From Rehmannia glutinosa (lineage: Eukaryota; Streptophyta; Magnoliopsida; Lamiales; Orobanchaceae): a stretch of 64,000 bases of DNA. Below, one piece after another: positions 13,019 through 24,203 of this stretch. A program made the translations under genes and the position numbers. Under the pieces are notes generated by a model. The model had not been told where the DNA came from. It saw nothing but the letters and a program-made list of their open reading frames with translations, and did no database searches. The first letter of the stretch is position 1. Each line of letters opens with the position of its first letter. The stretch covers positions 1-64,000 of the forward strand of contig JABTTQ020002611.1 of the NCBI GenBank assembly GCA_016081115.2. Direction: 5' to 3'.

Positions 13019-13249
13019 GTTTTCTTTTGTTTTGAGATTTTCTTTGTTACCCATAAACTCTAGTTCTTCAAGGGTACAAAAAAATTCAAAATTTGGACAA
13101 AAAAATCAGTGGGTAAAGAATCATAATCCTTGTGAACAAAAAAATAAAATTGAAAAAAAATCATGGAGGAAACATGCAACCGTTTGATTTATTCAACGAG
13201 ACGCATAGGAAAAAACTTGCAAAGAAGATGAGTAATAAATTGATTTCTA

Positions 13250-14421
13250 TGAAAGTAAAGTTACTGAAAGAGATGACACAAGTAAATTTTATAGTGGTTC
13301 GAGGATGGGGTAATTCCTCTAATCCACTCTTCTCCAACTCCCGGAGGAATCCATGAAAGTAGATCGGAGTTACAAAGAAGTTCTTGATCTAGAGACAACC
13401 TTAATCACAGTGTGGTGGCTTCTCTTCTGACTCGGTTTCTTTACAAGCTAGTCGCCTTCCTACTTGACTCCTTCAAACCCTTGGAATTGATCACACAACC
13501 TTCCAATAAGCTTGAAACTGGTCCGATCTTGAACCTTACTATAGCTCCTTCAAACTTGGAGAGTAGACCCTTTTGATCTTTAAAACTTTTCCTCTTCAAC
13601 TGATTTGAAGTATTCTTCCTTCATAGCGTGTGTTGGATCGAGTTCCTTCAAGTTTTAGGTTTGGGGTTTTCTTGGTAAGCTTGAGAATGTTTGCGGGTTT
13701 GCTTGCTTGCAAATTGCTTGCAAGATCGATAACCTTTTCTCAAATGCTTCCTCAACCTTTTATAGTGCTCATTTGAGAATTTTCCGTTGAAGAGATATGT
13801 TATTTTCAAATGACACTTTCTTGTTCGTTGGCTTGTCTTTTCTTGACTCGCATCATTGTGAGGTTGACCCTTCCTCATATTAAAAGGCTCTGCAGTTTTT
13901 CAGGGCCTGACACAAGCTTCAGTGCTTCTAATGGTTTATTCCTTTTGCATATTTCTGGGCCAAACACTTTAAGACATGGCAGCTTGGACTTATTACTATA
14001 TCGAGTAATGTTCTTGACATCCGTCCAACGGATTAATGTCGTCGACTTGACTTGATCGCTACCTTTATCCCTTTAACTTCGAGTCCGCTTCACCTTTAAA
14101 GAAAGACTCAATGGTCGGGTTCAACTGTAGACTTGGCTCCTTTCGACTTGACTGACACTTCTTCAACCTTTACTCAGTTGTTTCTCAGTTGGATTTCCTT
14201 CAGTTGAGTCTGTGCCTTCCATCTTGACCACACTCAGCTGACACACAGTTGGGTCTTCACTTCAGTCTTCAGTTGACTTTTTGCATTCTTCCACATAGCT
14301 GACTTCACTCAGCTCATGAAGTCCTATCTATTACAAAATAGAAGTACAAGGAAAATGGGGTGCCAACTTCCTATTCTATATTTTACATGGTATCATCAAA
14401 ATCTTAACAATAAATTTCCAA
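13250..14421 (-). repeat. SIRE-type copia LTR fragment, nested
   Basis: Read on the minus strand from 14421, the sequence matches the start of the SIRE LTR at 21485 (ttttgatgatacc, then gttggcaccccattttc). It follows that LTR to about 13250 (gatggggtaattcctctaatcc region). The last 350 bases of the LTR are missing. It lies within the internal region of the gypsy element, so it arrived later. It retains the TATA region that the 3' LTR of the complete SIRE element has lost. Confidence 0.8.
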
Positions 14422-15066
14422 ATAAGATGCATCTGTTTGGGAGAATAATGATGAAGATTTTGACTACGGGAGGAATCAAAATTATGGGCCCGAGAATTAG
14501 AGAGGGGTTTCACAAGGCAAACTCCACGTACTAGTACTAACATTTTGTAGTTTGTTGCTAATGATCCGTATTTTTTTGTCGATTTTTAAAATCATAGAGA
14601 ACACATCAAAGGTGGAGATGGCTGAACAAGGATTGGAATTCCAGAAGTTGTAAATATGAATCTATTGTCATCAGATTCCGATGATGTGTTGGGTATCAAG
14701 CCAACAAATAAATGTGAATATTCATTATGAAGCCAAAGACAGTGAGAGATTGAGTGAGAAAACAATTGAGAGTTCGCCAAGGGTATAAGTGAGTTTAATG
14801 CGATTGCCGAGAAAAAAAGAGTAATAATTTTCAAATGGGTCAAAAATATAGGGGTAATGGCCATTGAGGTAAATTCAAGGAATATCTATATTCATGGTAA
14901 AAGGGAAGGGATTTAGGAACGAGTTTTTAAGTTCTAACATAATTATCAGTGTTTTCCCTAATTTCATTATTTACTGGCTACAGGATTTTGGAGATTGACA
15001 TGACCTTTCAACCATTAGGGTCCAACATTTGGATTTGAGGACAAATACCTTTCAAGAGGACAAAAA
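14422..15066 (+). pseudogene. Internal remnant of the gypsy element
   Basis: Between the nested SIRE fragment and the 3' LTR, no pol domain is recognisable. The final frame reads 'DLRTNTFQEDKND', close to the C-terminal end of many plant gypsy polyproteins, followed by the purine-rich aagaggacaaaaa that probably served as the polypurine tract. The rest has stops in all frames. Confidence 0.5.
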
Positions 15067-16006
15067 TGATGCGAATTCAGTTACAAAGGATCCGGGTAAC
15101 ACCAAATGCAAGTTATCTCGAGTTCTTGAAGACTATGTAATTAAGTTCTTGAGTTCATGTATTTATTTATCATAGATTAGGTGCTTATTTCGTTGTTCGA
15201 GTCATTTGAATTGCCAAATTCATGTTAAGTTCCAAATATATTGAGTCTAAAGTCATGGTAGTTAATCATGTATCGAAAAGAAGCATTGACAATTGAACAC
15301 CAAGGGATTGCTTTCAAAAATGTCCGAACGCGTCGACAATTTTTAGCACTGGTAGAGTTTAGTATATGGTCCATAACGTTCTCTAGAAAATTGATATTGA
15401 GCTAATTCAAGTTACTATGGAAAGATAAAAGAAAGGGATATAATTATTAGGAGACCCCAGATGCTACTTTGACTTTTATGGATGGAAAACTACTGATGAA
15501 TGATTAAAAATGAGCAGTGAACCGGAAAATTGCTTGGACAATAGAGTTTCGTGCCACCGCTAGAAAATTTCAACACGTTTCTATCACGCGACCGAAATAG
15601 CAAAAATTACAGATTTTTATTTTCTTCTTAGATTATGTTTTGTCTTTGAAAGTCTACCTTATTTAGGTCTACTTTTCTTTCTAGTTTGTTTAATGTCTAT
15701 TTTGTGTCGCCTATATAAGGGAAACACTTTGTTTATTTAACAACGACGACTTTGATATTGAATTGAGATTTTCTCTTAAAACCTTTGGGTTATTCCAAGA
15801 ACATCATGATTGTTCATCTTGTTGCGAATTATGATTTATCAAACAAAATTCCATATTTATTTGTGGCGTCAATGCATACTGAGGTTCTTGCTTTGCTAAG
15901 AAACATGTCGAGGTTTTCACCATCTTTAACCGAACTAGTGAAAATCTTGGGTTAACAACATATTGTTGTTTGGGTTATATGCACGTTGTTGCTAGGATTC
16001 ACATCA
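15067..16006 (+). repeat. 3' LTR of the gypsy element
   Basis: Starts TGATGCGAATTC and ends ...CACATCA, directly followed by the caata target duplication. It matches the 5' copy with many substitutions, so the insertion is old. TATA-like ctatataa at 15711-15718. Confidence 0.8.
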
Positions 16007-16172
16007 CAATACCTGAACCAAAGCAAGTTAAAATTGGTCCTAAGACGATCGATTGTGTGTTTATATGTTATGCACTTAACAGTAGTCCATATCACTTTAT
16101 GGTATATACAGAAACTCTGGAAATGATAGTTGGTACCATAACTGAAACAAGGAATGTTGTATTCTTTGAGAA
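16007..16172 (+). pseudogene. Ty1/copia integrase fragment, middle part
   Basis: Continues the copia integrase after the gypsy insertion with 'PEPKQVKIGPKTIDCVF', the GKxPxTVDCVFIGYA-type segment that marks the end of copia integrase, then 'ETRNVVFFE'. It is interrupted at 16172 by a LINE and continues at 17042. The usual IGY is ICY here. The segment is part of a dead polyprotein. Confidence 0.85.
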
Positions 16173-17041
16173 ATCTTACACCTCATCCACACACAACACA
16201 TATGTCATTTCTTTTCCTAGTTTATTTCATTGGTACACATGGAAAGAAAGAAACAATTGTAAACATGAGGATGAGAAATTTAATTTCGGAAGAATCATTT
16301 GAAATGTTGAAGCTCATTTATTTCTTTGTCTAAAAGTAGATTGTTTTTAAAAAGCACTACCATGGATATTTTCATATTGCTTGTCGGTTAGGGATTAATT
16401 TTTAGAAGAATGGATCCTAAACACCCCCTCCCAGTCCTTTAGAAAAGACCACTTGTTAACTGGTTTAAGGTTAATATAGACGGTTCTTTCCAAAGTCCTA
16501 ATCATGCAGGAATTGGTGGAGTTTTAAGCGCTTGCAATGGCATCATCCTCTGGGCTTTTTCTCAAGCTATCACTGGTTCCATCTCTATTGAAGTGGAATT
16601 TTCAGCTTTTGAAGTTGGACTAACTTTACTACCTTCAATTTATGGAACCAACATCATCTTTAAATTAGACTCCTCCATGTTTGTCAACACCATCAACAAG
16701 AACTTGCCTGGGCAGTGGACTTTAAGACACATAATTACCAATATCAAGAAGCAACTGGTACATAGAAGCATCAAGATCCTACATACTCACAGAGAGGCAA
16801 ACCAAGTTGCTGATAGTTTAGCAAAGCTAGGAAGAACTTCTACAGATTTTTGTGTTTTTGTAATCTTAATATACCTAGAAATGTAAGTAGTGTAGCTAGA
16901 CTAGATCAAGTCGAACTTCCTTTTTTATAATTAAGAATCTAAATTGTAGATGTACTCCATGAACTCTGTAAATAATTGTCAATATATAGATTAGGGATCA
17001 TTTCTCAATCTCTCTCCCACATTGGGTGCTTTACGTAAAAA
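16173..17041 (+). mobile_element. 5'-truncated LINE insertion
   Basis: The segment is bounded by an imperfect 20-bp target duplication, aatgttgtattctttgagaa at 16153-16172 and the same with two changes at 17042-17061. It ends in a short A-rich tail (acgtaaaaaaa). It codes first for a 'WYTWKERNNCKHED' segment (the linker before the LINE RNase H) and then an RNase H domain, followed by a 3' UTR. Loss of the 5' part is typical of target-primed reverse transcription. Confidence 0.85.
16455..16885 (+). pseudogene. LINE RNase H domain (RVT_3 type)
   Basis: The plus-strand frame reads VNIDGSF near 16470, then GIGGVLS, an acidic/AFEVGL segment, LDSSMFVNTI, and HREANQVADSLAKLG near 16790-16835. These match the four acidic positions of plant LINE RNase H domains. 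In the element the enzyme would remove the RNA strand during reverse transcription. The frame is open for at least 97 codons from 16593 to 16886. The LINE reverse transcriptase itself is absent, so this copy cannot move. Confidence 0.85.
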
Positions 17042-18500
17042 AATATTGTATTCATTGAGAATATTTATCCTTGTAGAGAAATAATAGATGGAAGTTTTAA
17101 GAAACAAACATATCTTTTGATGTGATTTGTAGATGTTACTTCAGATGGAATCACATCTGGAACATCTACAGATGGGACAACATATATTGCTGGAGATGTT
17201 GCTTTGGATGTTATAACATCTGAAACAACATCTTGTACCACATTTGCGATCACATTTGGCAAGTCGATTAGTTCAACACTATGTGGTGAAGAACTAAAAT
17301 GGAGTAAGAGGCCTATGGTTGATAAATCTTTTGGACATAACATCATAACATTTATGTTACATGGTGACCAAACTCCATTAAAGAGGCTCTAAGTAGTCCA
17401 AATGCTCCTCTCAGCAAATGGCTATCAATAGTGAAATCGAGTCCATTCTGCAAAACAATACGTGGTAGTTGGTTAATCTCTCTGCTTTCATAAACCTTTA
17501 GGATGTTAGTGGATCTTAAAGAATAAGTATAAAGTAGATGGAATTATTGATAAGTATAAAACTCGTCATGAGGCCAAAGGCTTTAAACAAAATGAAGGGT
17601 ATGATTTCTTTGATACCTATTCTCCAGTTACGGTGATAACATTATTCCAGTGCTTCTAGCAATTGTTGCTTTGCACAATCTTGAGATTCACCAGATAGAT
17701 GTTAAGACGATATTTTTGAATGTAGAAATAGATGCTAAAATATACATAGAATAGCCTAAAGAGTTTGTAGCACTCAGTCAACAAATGAAGGTGTGCAAGT
17801 TAATAAGATCATGGTGGGGACTCAAATAAGCTCTGAACAATGACATCTTAAATTAAATGCTCAAGAAATTAAATGCTTCTGACGTTCACCATCAAAGACT
17901 CCCATTAATTTAAGTGTCAATTTGGTTACTAATAAAGTAGAATCAATGGTTCAGATGGAATACTCACGTATAATAGGCAGTCTGATGCACATCACGAATT
18001 ATACACGTCCAAATTTAGCTTTTCCTGTAATGAAATTGAGTAGATTCACGAGCAATCCAAGCCACGAGCATTTGAAAATGTTAACCAAGGAGTTAAAATA
18101 CTTGAAATATACCCTAGATTATGGGCTATAATACTCAAGATATCCAATTGTACTTGAAGGATATAGTGATTTGGTTGGAATTTGATTCGAAAGATTTATA
18201 TTCCACTAGTAGATACATATTCGCCATTGGAGGTGGTGCAAGATTATGGAAGTCCATGAAATAAACGTGTATAGCTCGGTCCACCATGAAATTTTAGTTT
18301 ATAGATTTGGATAAAGTGGTGAAAGAAGAGTGGCTTCAAAAGCGTTTTGAAGGACATTCCATGTTGGTGAGAACATGTGCCTTCCTGGTTGCTAACATCT
18401 TTTATGCTAAACAATAAATGTACGGTGTAATTTATAGACAGTGGCAAACAATGTCATATTCCACATGGATTGGCTCAAAGCAAATAAAGCATAACAAATA
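17042..18500 (+). pseudogene. Ty1/copia pol fragment, RT and RNase H
   Basis: After the LINE the copia frame resumes with 'NIVFIENIYPC', then a linker ending 'SKRPMVDKSFG', then reverse transcriptase from about 17500: KYKTRHEAKGFKQ, FDTYSPV, HQIDVKT. The YVDD catalytic segment is missing: between about 17855 and 17885 the sequence jumps from the mid RT to the RNase H-connecting region, at a short repeat (aaattaaatgct). From 17922 'IIGSLMHITNYTRPNLAF' and 'VLEGYSDL' mark the connection and RNase H, ending near 18480 where the Tat-like LTR begins. Many stops and frameshifts are present. Confidence 0.8.
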
Positions 18501-18529
18501 TCGTATTCACATTTATTGATGCGTCAGTA

Positions 18530-19742
18530 AAAACAAAGTGAATTCCTAAATACTCTTTATATTGCTAAATAAAATATCTAAGTACTTAATGATTATCAAA
18601 CTTCACGAGAATTAATCAATCACAAAAATCCTAGGACTATGATCTCGACATGGTTCATCAATATTATTTCAATTAGCATTTCACAACAACCGGTTTCCCT
18701 ATATCGATGAGTTTAGTTCGAACGTAGTTTATTCTCTCTCCCAAAGAAAACCAATCGTAGATCAAAATTGAGTTGCTAACATCCCTACTCAACAATCAAT
18801 ATCAACTCCCAAAGTAAGCCTCCTGAATATACTCCCGTTTATATCATATATTTGTTATCTAAAGTTAGAACCATCTCCCGAATTTGGAACTAACAAATTA
18901 AACATGCGAATTATCGGCCAGATAATCCTCAAGAAACAAGCACATGAATTCACAAATAGAGGACAAGAAATGATTACTATGAAACAATCAAATAAGAATT
19001 AACATGAATCCATAGTCTCGATCATGTCCCAAAACGAAAAGAATTAATCTAACATGATTGTCTTCAAATCCAATGAAAAATTTGTTAGCAAAGAGTTAAA
19101 CATAGAATAAGAGTAGAATGAAAAGCTCTAGACTATGATGATGAAACCCCCATGAGTGGATGAATCTATCTTCACAATCTTGAATCATCGTGCCTTTGTG
19201 GTTAATAGCAGCCCCATAATGTTCATTTTCTTGTGTATTTTTGCTCTCCAAATTATTCCCCCAGTCTTTAGGTTTAAGTCTCCTTCTATAGTTGAATTCT
19301 GGATCCTTTTTCTAGTCCTCGAGATAAGGAATAAAATACGTCAAATATCGCATTTCGCATGACCTGTGTGCATGGGAAAGACCAGGTCATGTAAAATTCA
19401 ACTAGAATCTGTGATACATGAGTGCACCCGTACACAGTTGTGTGCACGGGCACGACCCACCCATGTGAAATACGACCAATAATTCCTCCTTTGCACAGCC
19501 ACACGGTTATATCCCTTCGCACGGTCTGGTGGTGTACATCTGTTTTCCTTGTTTTCTCCAAGGTTTTGTTCTTCCCTTGGCTTTTGACATTCCAGACCGA
19601 CTCATGCTACTGATATCATCCATGAATACGCAGTATCACACCCAACAAGGGAAACCAACATAAACATATTTAATATACATTTAAATATGCCAATTATATA
19701 CCAAATAGTACCCCTAAATGCATGCATATTGATCACTTATCA
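18530..19742 (-). repeat. Tat/Athila-like gypsy 3' LTR (element A)
   Basis: On the minus strand the LTR starts at 19742 with TGATAAGTGATC, immediately after a G-rich polypurine tract (GTTTGGGGGGATT). It is therefore a 3' LTR. It resembles the LTRs at 8091-9552 and 20731-21484. The lower end is approximate and lies against the broken copia RNase H. Repeated cacacg/cgtgtg blocks occur at 19365-19520. Confidence 0.75.
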
Positions 19743-20730
19743 AATCCCCCCAAACGTAAACCATCGCTCATCCTCGAGCAAAATAAGAAAAATAATTGCA
19801 TGCCATTAGGTGGATTACACAACATGAGAACACCACAAATACATAATCTCATTAAGGACACATTCCTTGATGCACATATTAATCATTCATAAAAATTCTC
19901 AATTGCAAATTACGCGTAATCAATACCCGTTCGTATTTGACATCGCACTCACCGATAAGTGTATCACTCACACTCTCAAATCAATTCAATCTTTGTAAAA
20001 CTATCAAGCTTACAAATTATCTCACATCTCCACCACTCAAGTGTGCGTAATCTATAAATCAAAAAGACTTTCATATTTGGTTGTAACAAATTTTCTTTTG
20101 TTATGGTAGGAAAATATTGATTTAGTGGCTCAAACTTGAGCAAATAGAACTATAAGCACTAACAAACTCAAATCACCTATATACTCCGTTCACAAAGCAT
20201 CAACTTATTAATTCATTTTCAAACCATACTTCTGGATTCACCCTTTTCATCATTTGGCCATTGCCCTTCTCCTTTCGCTTTTCCATGCACCATTTGTTTG
20301 TGAACAAATACTCAATGTTTTTAGTTAATTTTTGAGCTATCATCCTTCAACTTATTCACTTCTCATCCCTATAACCAATATTATTTTCAAATTCCTACCA
20401 CAACTTATGTCAATATTTTCATTTATATCAGCTTAAGTTTTAGGACAAGAAGATATAACAAGTTATGGCTCATAATGTGGCTAACAAAGAAATCAAGGCT
20501 CAGCTCAAATTGGTTAACTAGGGAATTATATCTTCATAGGTAGTCTTTTAGGCTAAAATGTTAAACAAAAATGTCCTTAAATCATCTTTAAACAATTGCA
20601 CACACACATGGTTTCGACAAAGATACGAATGCAAGTTCTAGAGTTCTTGCAACACGAATACACACTCAACAAAATAAGACTACATGTGATAAAAACAAAG
20701 AATATGAACAAAAGCTCACATGCTTATTCA
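19743..20730 (-). mobile_element. Internal 3' region of Tat-like element A
   Basis: Starts (minus strand) at the polypurine tract 19743-19756 and contains the conserved block ctcatcctcgagcaaa near 19768. The same block follows the polypurine tract of element B near 35650. The two regions stay similar up to the agctcacatgcttatt text at about 20725. No protein domain is visible; this is the non-coding part between pol and 3' LTR. The pol of element A is absent because element B begins here. Confidence 0.65.
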
Positions 20731-21484
20731 GCAAGATAAATAGTAGATTAATAACAATTGTAGATCTCCCGATATGTTACAATTATTATTAACTCCCAAA
20801 AGATCTATGAATTGAATGACTCCCCACAAACAGTTGTAGGACTCCCAACTCGTTACACCCATTTATGTATGAATTCAATTTCCGTCTTTCTTAGAACTCC
20901 TCTCCCGAATTTCGCACTAACAAATATGAGATGCAAATTATTTGCCAAATAATAAGTAATTAAGAAATAAGCACTCGAATTAATAAAATAGAACACATGA
21001 ATCAATAAAGAAAACAATCAATCAAGATTTAACATGAATACACAGTTTTGATTATGCCCTAGGATCCGAAAAATTAGCCAAAAATTGATAACAAATTCAT
21101 AGACAAACTTGAAATCAACATTGTGACATCATTTAAGTACAAACATGAGATCTAAACTAAGAAAGAAAATCCCTTCTTGTCAGGATGGATCTTCCTTCCA
21201 AGCCTTCGAAGCTCTTGTGCATCCGTATATGTGAAAAGCCTTGTGGTGTTCTTCATAACCTAGCCCTCCTCTCTCAAAAGACCTTTGATCTTGTAATCCT
21301 GTGTATTTTGGTGTGTTGTATGTTGTATGAATGAAACTATCATTCGTCCAGCCCTTGGTCCCTTTATATAGGTGCTTGGAGAGATCACTTGTAGAGTTCG
21401 GGTAGGAAAATGATACAAAAATCTGCCACAGACAGCCGCACGGGCCATGTGCAATTCACACGGTCACACCACATGGTCGTGTGG
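20731..21484 (-). repeat. Tat-like LTR (element B), left part
   Basis: Matches the other Tat-like LTRs from about 20800 (aactcccaaa) to 21484, where a SIRE element interrupts it. It resumes at 35273. The lower boundary is defined only by where similarity to the internal region of element A stops. Confidence 0.7.
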
Positions 21485-22977
21485 TGTTGGAAAATTTATT
21501 TTATAGATTTTGATGAATACCATGTAAAACTTAAACTAGAAAGTTGGCACCCCATTTTCTTGTAATTTACATTATAATAGATAGAATTTGGAAAAATCGA
21601 GTCAAAGTCGACTACGCCTGAAATACAAGAAGTCAATCAAGATCGAATCAAGACTTTGTGGAACATCCGAGTATGGCCAAGATAGAAGATCGAACTCGAA
21701 TGAAGATGTATGAGAGAACAGTGTTGTGTGAAGAAGAGTCATCAAAGTCAACACAAGAAGCCAAGTCTCAAGTTGAAGTGATGGATGAGTCATCCAATGA
21801 TTGGAGCGACTCAAGTCACCTGGGGAAAAAGGCAAAAAGCAAGAGGAGTTAATCAAATGAATCCGTTGTACGAAGTTAAGAACATTACTTCAATGCCGCT
21901 GGTCTTAAAGTGCTCATCGGAAGCGTGCAAAAGGAATAAACCAATGCGAAGCATCGCACCTCGTGTCGAACCGAAAATCGCAAATTCATTTAATACGAGG
22001 AATGGTCTACATCTCAAGATTAAGGACCAAGAAAAGAGAAGCCAACGAACACAAGTGACTTTTGAAATCACCTATCTCTTCACGGACAAATTTTGAAAGT
22101 TCACTATAAAAGGCCGAGGAAATTCATTGAGAAAAGGTTACCTTGCACACCGGAGAAATCAAGTATTATTCAAGCTATTAACCCGCAAATACTCTCAAGA
22201 ATATTCAAGCAAATACTCAAGCTCGAAACTCGAAGGAAATCGATCCAAATGAGCCGTGAAGGAAAGACAACTTCAAATCATTGAAGAGGAAACTTTGAAG
22301 AATCTAAAGGGTCTACTTTCCAAGGAGGATTGTAGGAAGGTTCAAGGTCGAACCAAGATCAAGTTATTGGAGGGCTTCGTGATCAAATCCAAGAGCTTGA
22401 GAAAGTGAGTCAAGTAGCAATGTAGTCGCCTGTGAAGAAGTCGAGTTGGAAGAGAAGCTAGCTGTGTGACCAAGGCTCTCTCTAGATCGCTGACCACTTT
22501 GTAAACAAATCTTTTACATAGTGGATTCCTCCAGAGTTGGAGAAGAGAGGATTAGAAGAATTACCCATCTTCGAACCTCTAAAAAAATCAACTGTGTTAT
22601 TTATTTTTCAAAGACATTTACATTTCGCATACTTACTTTATATCTCTGCGGATAAACTTATTTGCTATCCAACTAATTAATAACCAACTTCTAAAATCAA
22701 GTGTTAAAACAAGTTTAAAAAAATTCAAAGGTTGTTAAGTCTTCCGCTGATAAAACTAATACAGCCAAGTTAAAGTTCAGGTTAAACAATTGAGTTATTC
22801 TGTCAACAGCTCTATCGAGTCTGTTGAGTGGCTAATCACGAATAACCAACTTAGCTATCCTCAAGGATGCAAATCGTTTGAGTTAACTCGTAATATTTTA
22901 AAAGAACTAAAATCGAAAAGTTGGTAATGTTTATTCAACCCCCCTTCTAAACCTTACTCACACCCTTGTGACCTACA
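21485..22977 (+). repeat. 5' LTR of the SIRE element
   Basis: Begins tgttggaaaatttatt and ends gacctaca, followed by two bases and the PBS. A TATA box actataaaagg lies at 22103-22113. It aligns along its length with 33755-35272. Confidence 0.92.
22103..22113 (+). promoter_or_regulatory. TATA box of the SIRE 5' LTR
   Basis: The sequence actataaaagg fits a plant TATA box and lies about 620 bp into the LTR. The block containing it (about 22101-22122) is missing from the 3' LTR but present in the nested LTR fragment at 13250-14421. Confidence 0.65.
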
Positions 22978-22979
22978 AG

Positions 22980-22992
22980 TGGTACCGAGAGA
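22980..22992 (+). other. Primer-binding site of the SIRE element
   Basis: TGGTACCGAGAGA stands two bases after the LTR end, where SIRE elements carry TGGTATCAGAGC, complementary to initiator tRNA-Met. The TCAG to CCG change follows the CG-substitution pattern seen elsewhere in the window. Confidence 0.75.
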
Positions 22993-23103
22993 GGTTGGTT
23001 CATTGAGCCTTCCGCACCGACATCGAACTTAATCTCTATCTTTTCAAAAAGGTTTCAAACACTTGTATTTCCAAAATCTTTAATTTTTAGCAAAGTTATT
23101 ATC

Positions 23104-23830
23104 ATGGAAGCAAATTTGACACGCATTCCTATGTTCACTTTGTTGAGGAATTTGATGACCGAAAATTCGTGATACAAAGCTAATCTATCTCGCTTCCACA
23201 CGATGAAATGTGGCTTGTGATTGAGGATGGGCCACGCAAATATTGACAAAGTGAACACGGGTCAGAAGAGAGAGTACCGCAATTTGAAGGAGAAGAAGTT
23301 CTTCTTTGAAGAAAGACCAGCCATGGTTGAAAAACCAAGGACTGAGTGGACAAATGATGATAGAAAGAGATACAACTTGGACAATGTGGCCAAGGATATA
23401 CTCTACAAAACTTTGGACAAAGCAATGTTCAATAAAGTCAAATCCTGCAAAACAACAAAAGAAATGGATAAACTAACTTTAATTTGTGAACGATCAGAGC
23501 AAATTAAAGAAAATATATTATCTGTTCTTTGTTCAAAAATTTGAAAATTTCAAAATGTTTGAAGAAGAATCTATGGATCAGTTGGATGCAAGATTCACTG
23601 AGATCACAAATGAGCTTTCAGCTCATGGAAAGGAATACACACAAAAGGAAATGTGTATGAAGATCTTAAGGAGTCTCCCAGCTGACTGGGAAATGAAGAC
23701 TATGGCTCTGAGAAATTCAATGGACCTCTCAAAAACATCCAATCATGAGTTATTCTTAGACCTCAAAGCCTATGAGTTTGAGCCGAGAAGAAAGGATCAA
23801 GACGAGACAGGTGTACCCAAGACACCGTGA
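23104..23830 (+). pseudogene. SIRE gag, N-terminal and capsid part
   Basis: A start codon at 23104 (ATGGAAGC) opens the gag frame, which is broken before 23220. It continues as 23221-23544 with WTNDDRKRYNLDNVAKDILY and, after a frameshift near 23540, as 23486-23830 with MDQLDARFTEITNELSAHGK, LRSLPADWEMKTMALR and DLKAYEFE. These are the UBN2-type Gag motifs of SIRE copia elements. Gag would form the cytoplasmic particle in which reverse transcription occurs. At least two frameshifts prevent a full-length product. Confidence 0.85.
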
Positions 23831-23894
23831 CCGATAGTCAAGGATTGAAAGAGAGTCAACAAAGGAAGCCATAGACCAGGAGGAAATTGCCCTA

Positions 23895-24203
23895 ATGGTT
23901 AAAAGATTCAACAAGTTCTTCAATAAGAACTATAAAAGAAACAAGGGTGAAACCTCCAGGAGACATTCAACTCTCTCTAAGTCAAGGAAAGATAGGCCAC
24001 CCAAGAGAGCTGAGCATCAAAGGGTTGAATATCAGAGAGCTGATAACCCAAGGACAGAAAGAGCTTATCAAAGAGCTGAGAACCTGTGTTGGAACTGCAG
24101 ACAACCAGGACATTTTGCAATTGTCTGTTCCTATCCACCAGTCAATAAATCCAGGAATGAAGAAGAAAAAAAGGTATTCAGAGAAAGAATACATGAAACG
24201 TAA
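23895..24203 (+). pseudogene. SIRE gag, nucleocapsid zinc knuckle
   Basis: This frame is rich in Arg, Lys and Glu and ends with a CCHC zinc knuckle, CWNCRQPGHFAIVC, near residues 69-82. The spacing C-x2-C-x4-H-x4-C is intact. Nucleocapsid binds element RNA. A frameshift near 24200 separates it from the next gag segment. Confidence 0.85.

Larger units (their letters stand above)
12078..16006 (+). mobile_element. Ty3/gypsy-like LTR element inside copia pol
   Basis: Two copies of a 0.9-kb sequence beginning TGATG lie at 12078 and 15067. The whole unit is flanked by the 5-bp duplication caata (12073-12077 and 16007-16011). Removing it joins a copia integrase frame smoothly, confirming both ends. 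The last internal bases code for a 'DLRTNTFQED'-like tail and a purine-rich tract before the 3' LTR, as in many plant gypsy elements. The internal region is short (about 2 kb), lacks recognisable pol domains and holds a foreign SIRE LTR fragment. Confidence 0.8.
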
